A stretch of 16,783 nt of DNA from assembly GCA_947478935.1 (NCBI GenBank), contig CANJXV010000025.1, forward strand, positions 1 to 16,783. Reading direction: 5' to 3'. This DNA is from Comamonadaceae bacterium (GTDB lineage: Bacteria > Pseudomonadota > Gammaproteobacteria > Burkholderiales > Burkholderiaceae_C). Under the pieces are notes generated by a model, which saw only the letters and a list, made by a program, of their open reading frames with translations, was not told the origin of the DNA and searched no databases. Position numbers and translations under genes: made by a program. Position 1 is the stretch's first letter. Each line of letters starts with the position of its first letter. This document shows, piece by piece, positions 14,579 to 16,783 of the stretch.

Positions 14579-15673
14579 ATGTCCACCTTTAACGCCATCA
14601 CCCCCCGCCAAGCCCCGCAGTCCAACAGCGGGCCGGTAGCCTGGTGCAAAGCCAATTTATTCCATAACTGGAAAACCAGCACCGGCACGCTGCTGATCGG
14701 GCTGATATTGGTGTGGCTGCTGCCGCGCCTGTTTCAGTGGGCTGTAACCAATTCCGTTTGGTACGGCAATTACGAAACCTGCCACGCGGCCAGCGGCGCT
14801 TGCTGGGCGGTGGTGCGTGAGAAGTTTCGATTTATTTTGTTTGGCCGTTACCCGCATGAAGAACACTGGCGCGCTCTGCTGTGCACCGGCATGCTGCTGG
14901 GATTGATTCTGGCCAGTTGCACCCGCACGTTTTGGCGGCCTTGGCTGGCTGGCCTGTGGGTCGGTGTGCTGGTGCTGTACTTGGCACTCATGCGCGGCGG
15001 CTTTGCTGGTTTGCGTTTTGTGGAAACTGATTTGTGGAGCGGCCTGCCCCTCACGATTTTGCTGGCCTCGCTGTCCATGGTGATGGCCTTCCCGATTGCG
15101 GTTTGCATCGCGCTGGGGCGGCGCTCGGGCATGCCGGCTATCCGCAGCCTGTGTACGGTGTATGTGGAGCTGATTCGCGGCGTGCCGCTGATCTCGGTGT
15201 TATTTATGGCCTCGTTCATGTTTCCGCTCTTGATGCCGCAAGGCTTCAACATCGATGTGCTGATCCGCGTACTGGCGGGCATCACCTTGTTTGCCGCCGC
15301 CTATATGGCCGAGGTGATACGCGGCGGTTTGCAAGCCATTCCCAAAGGGCAGATGGAAGCGGCTGCCACGCTGGGCCTAAGCTACTGGCAAACCCAGCGC
15401 ATGATTGTGTTGCCCCAAGCGCTGGCCATGGTGGTGCCGGGCATCATGAACAACTTTATTTCCACGTTTAAAGACACTTCGCTGGTGGCTATCGTCAGCC
15501 TATACGAACTGACCGGCGCTATGGGCATGGCCATGAACTCTGAGGCAGACTGGCGCCCCTTCCGCATCGAAGGTTACTTGTTTATCGCCCTGATTTATTT
15601 TGTGTTTTGCTACTCGATGTCGCTCTATAGCCAATGGATAGAAGCGCAAGTGAATAAAAGCAAACAGCGTTAA
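14579..15673 (+). CDS. aapM: general L-amino acid ABC transporter, permease AapM
   Basis: This is the second inner-membrane permease and partner of AapQ. The 364-residue protein has hydrophobic segments at about 36-54, 100-113, 122-137, 155-178, 202-217, 230-247 and 333-349. The family segment TVYVELIRGVPLISVLFM (about 193-210) is present, as is the EAA ATPase-contact loop EVIRGGLQAIPKGQMEAAATLGL (about 245-267). I placed the start at the ATG at 14579 (MSTFNAIT). An in-frame GTG 36 bases upstream lies inside aapQ, whereas this ATG has an AAGG site (14564-14567) that overlaps the aapQ stop codon. The gene is tightly packed: 13 bases follow aapQ and only 8 bases separate it from aapP, so the three are one transcript. 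The charged N-terminal 30 residues are expected to be cytoplasmic. Confidence 0.92.
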   Translation: MSTFNAITPRQAPQSNSGPVAWCKANLFHNWKTSTGTLLIGLILVWLLPRLFQWAVTNSVWYGNYETCHAASGACWAVVREKFRFILFGRYPHEEHWRALLCTGMLLGLILASCTRTFWRPWLAGLWVGVLVLYLALMRGGFAGLRFVETDLWSGLPLTILLASLSMVMAFPIAVCIALGRRSGMPAIRSLCTVYVELIRGVPLISVLFMASFMFPLLMPQGFNIDVLIRVLAGITLFAAAYMAEVIRGGLQAIPKGQMEAAATLGLSYWQTQRMIVLPQALAMVVPGIMNNFISTFKDTSLVAIVSLYELTGAMGMAMNSEADWRPFRIEGYLFIALIYFVFCYSMSLYSQWIEAQVNKSKQR

Positions 15674-15681
15674 GGACCGCC

Positions 15682-16425
15682 ATGACCGAGCCCATCATCA
15701 CCTTCGACAAAGTCAACAAATGGTATGGCAACAACTTCCATGTCTTGCGGGATATCGACTTACAAGTGGGCGCGGGCGAGCGCATCGTCGTTTGCGGGCC
15801 CTCGGGCTCAGGCAAATCCACACTGATACGTTGCATCAACCGCTTGGAAGAACACCAGCAAGGCCGACTAGTGGTGGATGGCGTGGAGATCACCGACGAC
15901 CTGAAGGCCATTGACGATGTGCGTAAAAAAGTCGGCATGGTGTTTCAGCAGTTCAATTTATTTCCGCACCTCACGGTGCTGGAGAACCTGACGCTCTCGC
16001 CTATGTGGGTGGGCCGCATGCCCAAAAAAGAAGCCGAAGAAAAAGCCATGGAGCAATTGCGCCGCGTGCGCATTGCCGAGCAAGCGCTCAAATACCCGCT
16101 GCAACTGAGCGGCGGGCAGCAGCAAAGGGTGGCGATTGCGCGTGCTTTGTGCCTGAGGCCTAAAATCATGCTGTTTGACGAGCCGACCTCGGCGCTGGAT
16201 CCGGAGATGATCAAGGAAGTGCTCGATGTCATGATCGAGATGGCTGAGCAAGGCATCACCATGGTGTGCGTGACACATGAAATGGGTTTTGCCAAGGCGG
16301 TGGCCGATCGGGTTATCTTTATGGACGAGGGGCAGATCGTGGAACAAAACACGCCCGAGTCGTTTTTCAACAACCCGCAAAGTGAGCGCAGCCGCGACTT
16401 CCTGTCCAAAATATTAGGCCATTGA
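15682..16425 (+). CDS. aapP: general L-amino acid ABC transporter, ATP-binding protein AapP
   Basis: This is the ATPase subunit that powers the AapQM permease pair. The 247-residue protein has every ABC motif: Walker A GPSGSGKST (39-47), Q-loop VFQQFNLFPHLTV (about 87-99), signature LSGGQ (142-146), Walker B IMLFDEP (162-168) with catalytic Glu167, the D-loop SALD, and switch His199 in VTHEMGF. It matches the polar amino-acid ATPase group (GlnQ/HisP/AapP) closely, including the start ITFDKVNKWYGNNFHVLRDI. The ribosome binding site AAGGA (15672-15676) overlaps the aapM stop codon, 5 bases from the ATG. The stop codon is followed after one base by the flavin-reductase start, so the operon continues past the transporter. 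Confidence 0.95.
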   Translation: MTEPIITFDKVNKWYGNNFHVLRDIDLQVGAGERIVVCGPSGSGKSTLIRCINRLEEHQQGRLVVDGVEITDDLKAIDDVRKKVGMVFQQFNLFPHLTVLENLTLSPMWVGRMPKKEAEEKAMEQLRRVRIAEQALKYPLQLSGGQQQRVAIARALCLRPKIMLFDEPTSALDPEMIKEVLDVMIEMAEQGITMVCVTHEMGFAKAVADRVIFMDEGQIVEQNTPESFFNNPQSERSRDFLSKILGH

Positions 16426-16426
16426 T

Positions 16427-16783
16427 TTGAACCACATCCCCCGCACCGAGGAGCTAGACGCACCCACTGCCAGCGCGCCCGCCTTCAGCCAAACCGAGTT
16501 TCGCCAAGCCTTGGGCCAGGTCGCCACCGGTATCACCGTGGTGACCGCGCGCAGCGCCAGCGGCGCCCTGGTGGGCCTGACGGTGAACTCGTTTAACGCG
16601 GTCTCGCTAGACCCGCCCTTGGTGCTCTGGAGTCTGGGCCTGCGCTCGGCCTCCATGGACGTGCTGCGCAACTGCACGCATTACGCCATCAACGTACTGG
16701 GTGCCGAACACCAAGCGCTGGCCAAGCAATTCGCCACCAAAGACATAGACCGCTTTGCCGGCGTGGACTGGCACAGCGGCGCC
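16427..16783 (+). CDS. flavin reductase family protein, N-terminal part (3' end outside window)
   Basis: The frame is open from 16427 to the window end (119 codons) and encodes the N-terminal part of a flavin-reductase-like FMN-binding split-barrel protein. The domain begins at FRQALGQVATGITVVTA (25-41) and continues with GLTVNSFNAVSLDPPLVLWSL (50-70), the hallmark flavin-binding block, then YAINVLGAEHQALAKQFA. Such proteins use NAD(P)H to reduce free flavin, often for a partner monooxygenase, or act as flavoenzymes themselves. The partner is not visible here. The only start codon that keeps the whole domain is TTG at 16427, one base after the aapP stop, so translation is probably coupled to aapP. 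No good ribosome binding site is apparent. A short, Pro/Ala-rich stretch precedes the domain. Confidence 0.8.
   Translation, partial: MNHIPRTEELDAPTASAPAFSQTEFRQALGQVATGITVVTARSASGALVGLTVNSFNAVSLDPPLVLWSLGLRSASMDVLRNCTHYAINVLGAEHQALAKQFATKDIDRFAGVDWHSGA

Overview
The window looks like chromosomal DNA of a heterotrophic betaproteobacterium, most likely Burkholderiales of the Comamonadaceae kind. This is inferred from the BktB-type beta-ketothiolase, the general amino-acid ABC transporter in the order J-Q-M-P, the inositol genes, and closely packed genes with mostly purine-rich ribosome binding sites. I have not compared it with any database. I recognise a family for all 16 protein genes (two cut by the window edges) and see no tRNA, rRNA, CRISPR array, phage or transposase gene.

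Left region (1-4148, all + strand): the 3' part of a myo-inositol catabolic operon. It holds the end of iolD, then iolE and iolB, then two genes outside the classical iol set: a D-2-hydroxyacid dehydrogenase with an intact catalytic triad, and a galactose-mutarotase-like protein of DUF4380 type. IolE dehydrates scyllo-inosose, IolD opens the ring and IolB isomerises 5-deoxyglucuronate. The two extra genes probably handle a related polyol, sugar or hydroxyacid, but their substrates are unknown. iolC, iolG and iolA are not in the window.

Middle region (4232-11966): single genes and short units on alternating strands. They are yaeQ (-), a short-chain dehydrogenase (+), bktB (+), a 2-oxoglutarate/Fe(II) dioxygenase (-), a zinc-independent NADP oxidoreductase (+), a class-C beta-lactamase-fold serine hydrolase (-) and an acyl-CoA synthetase (-). 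Acyl-CoA ligase plus beta-ketothiolase suggests fatty-acid, short-chain-acid or polyhydroxyalkanoate metabolism, but these genes are not one operon. Between the hydrolase and the ligase lies a short dispersed-repeat-like element with two hairpins.

Right region (12238-16783, all + strand): an ABC uptake system for general L-amino acids, consisting of periplasmic binding protein, two permeases and ATPase (aapJQMP). A strong stem-loop with a T-tract after aapJ should let the binding protein be made in excess over the membrane parts. A flavin-reductase-family gene, cut by the window end, starts immediately after aapP, probably at a TTG codon.

No new defence, mobile or RNA-based system is evident. 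The best leads are the extended iol operon, the orphan dioxygenase, the flavin-reductase coupling and the hairpin repeat.
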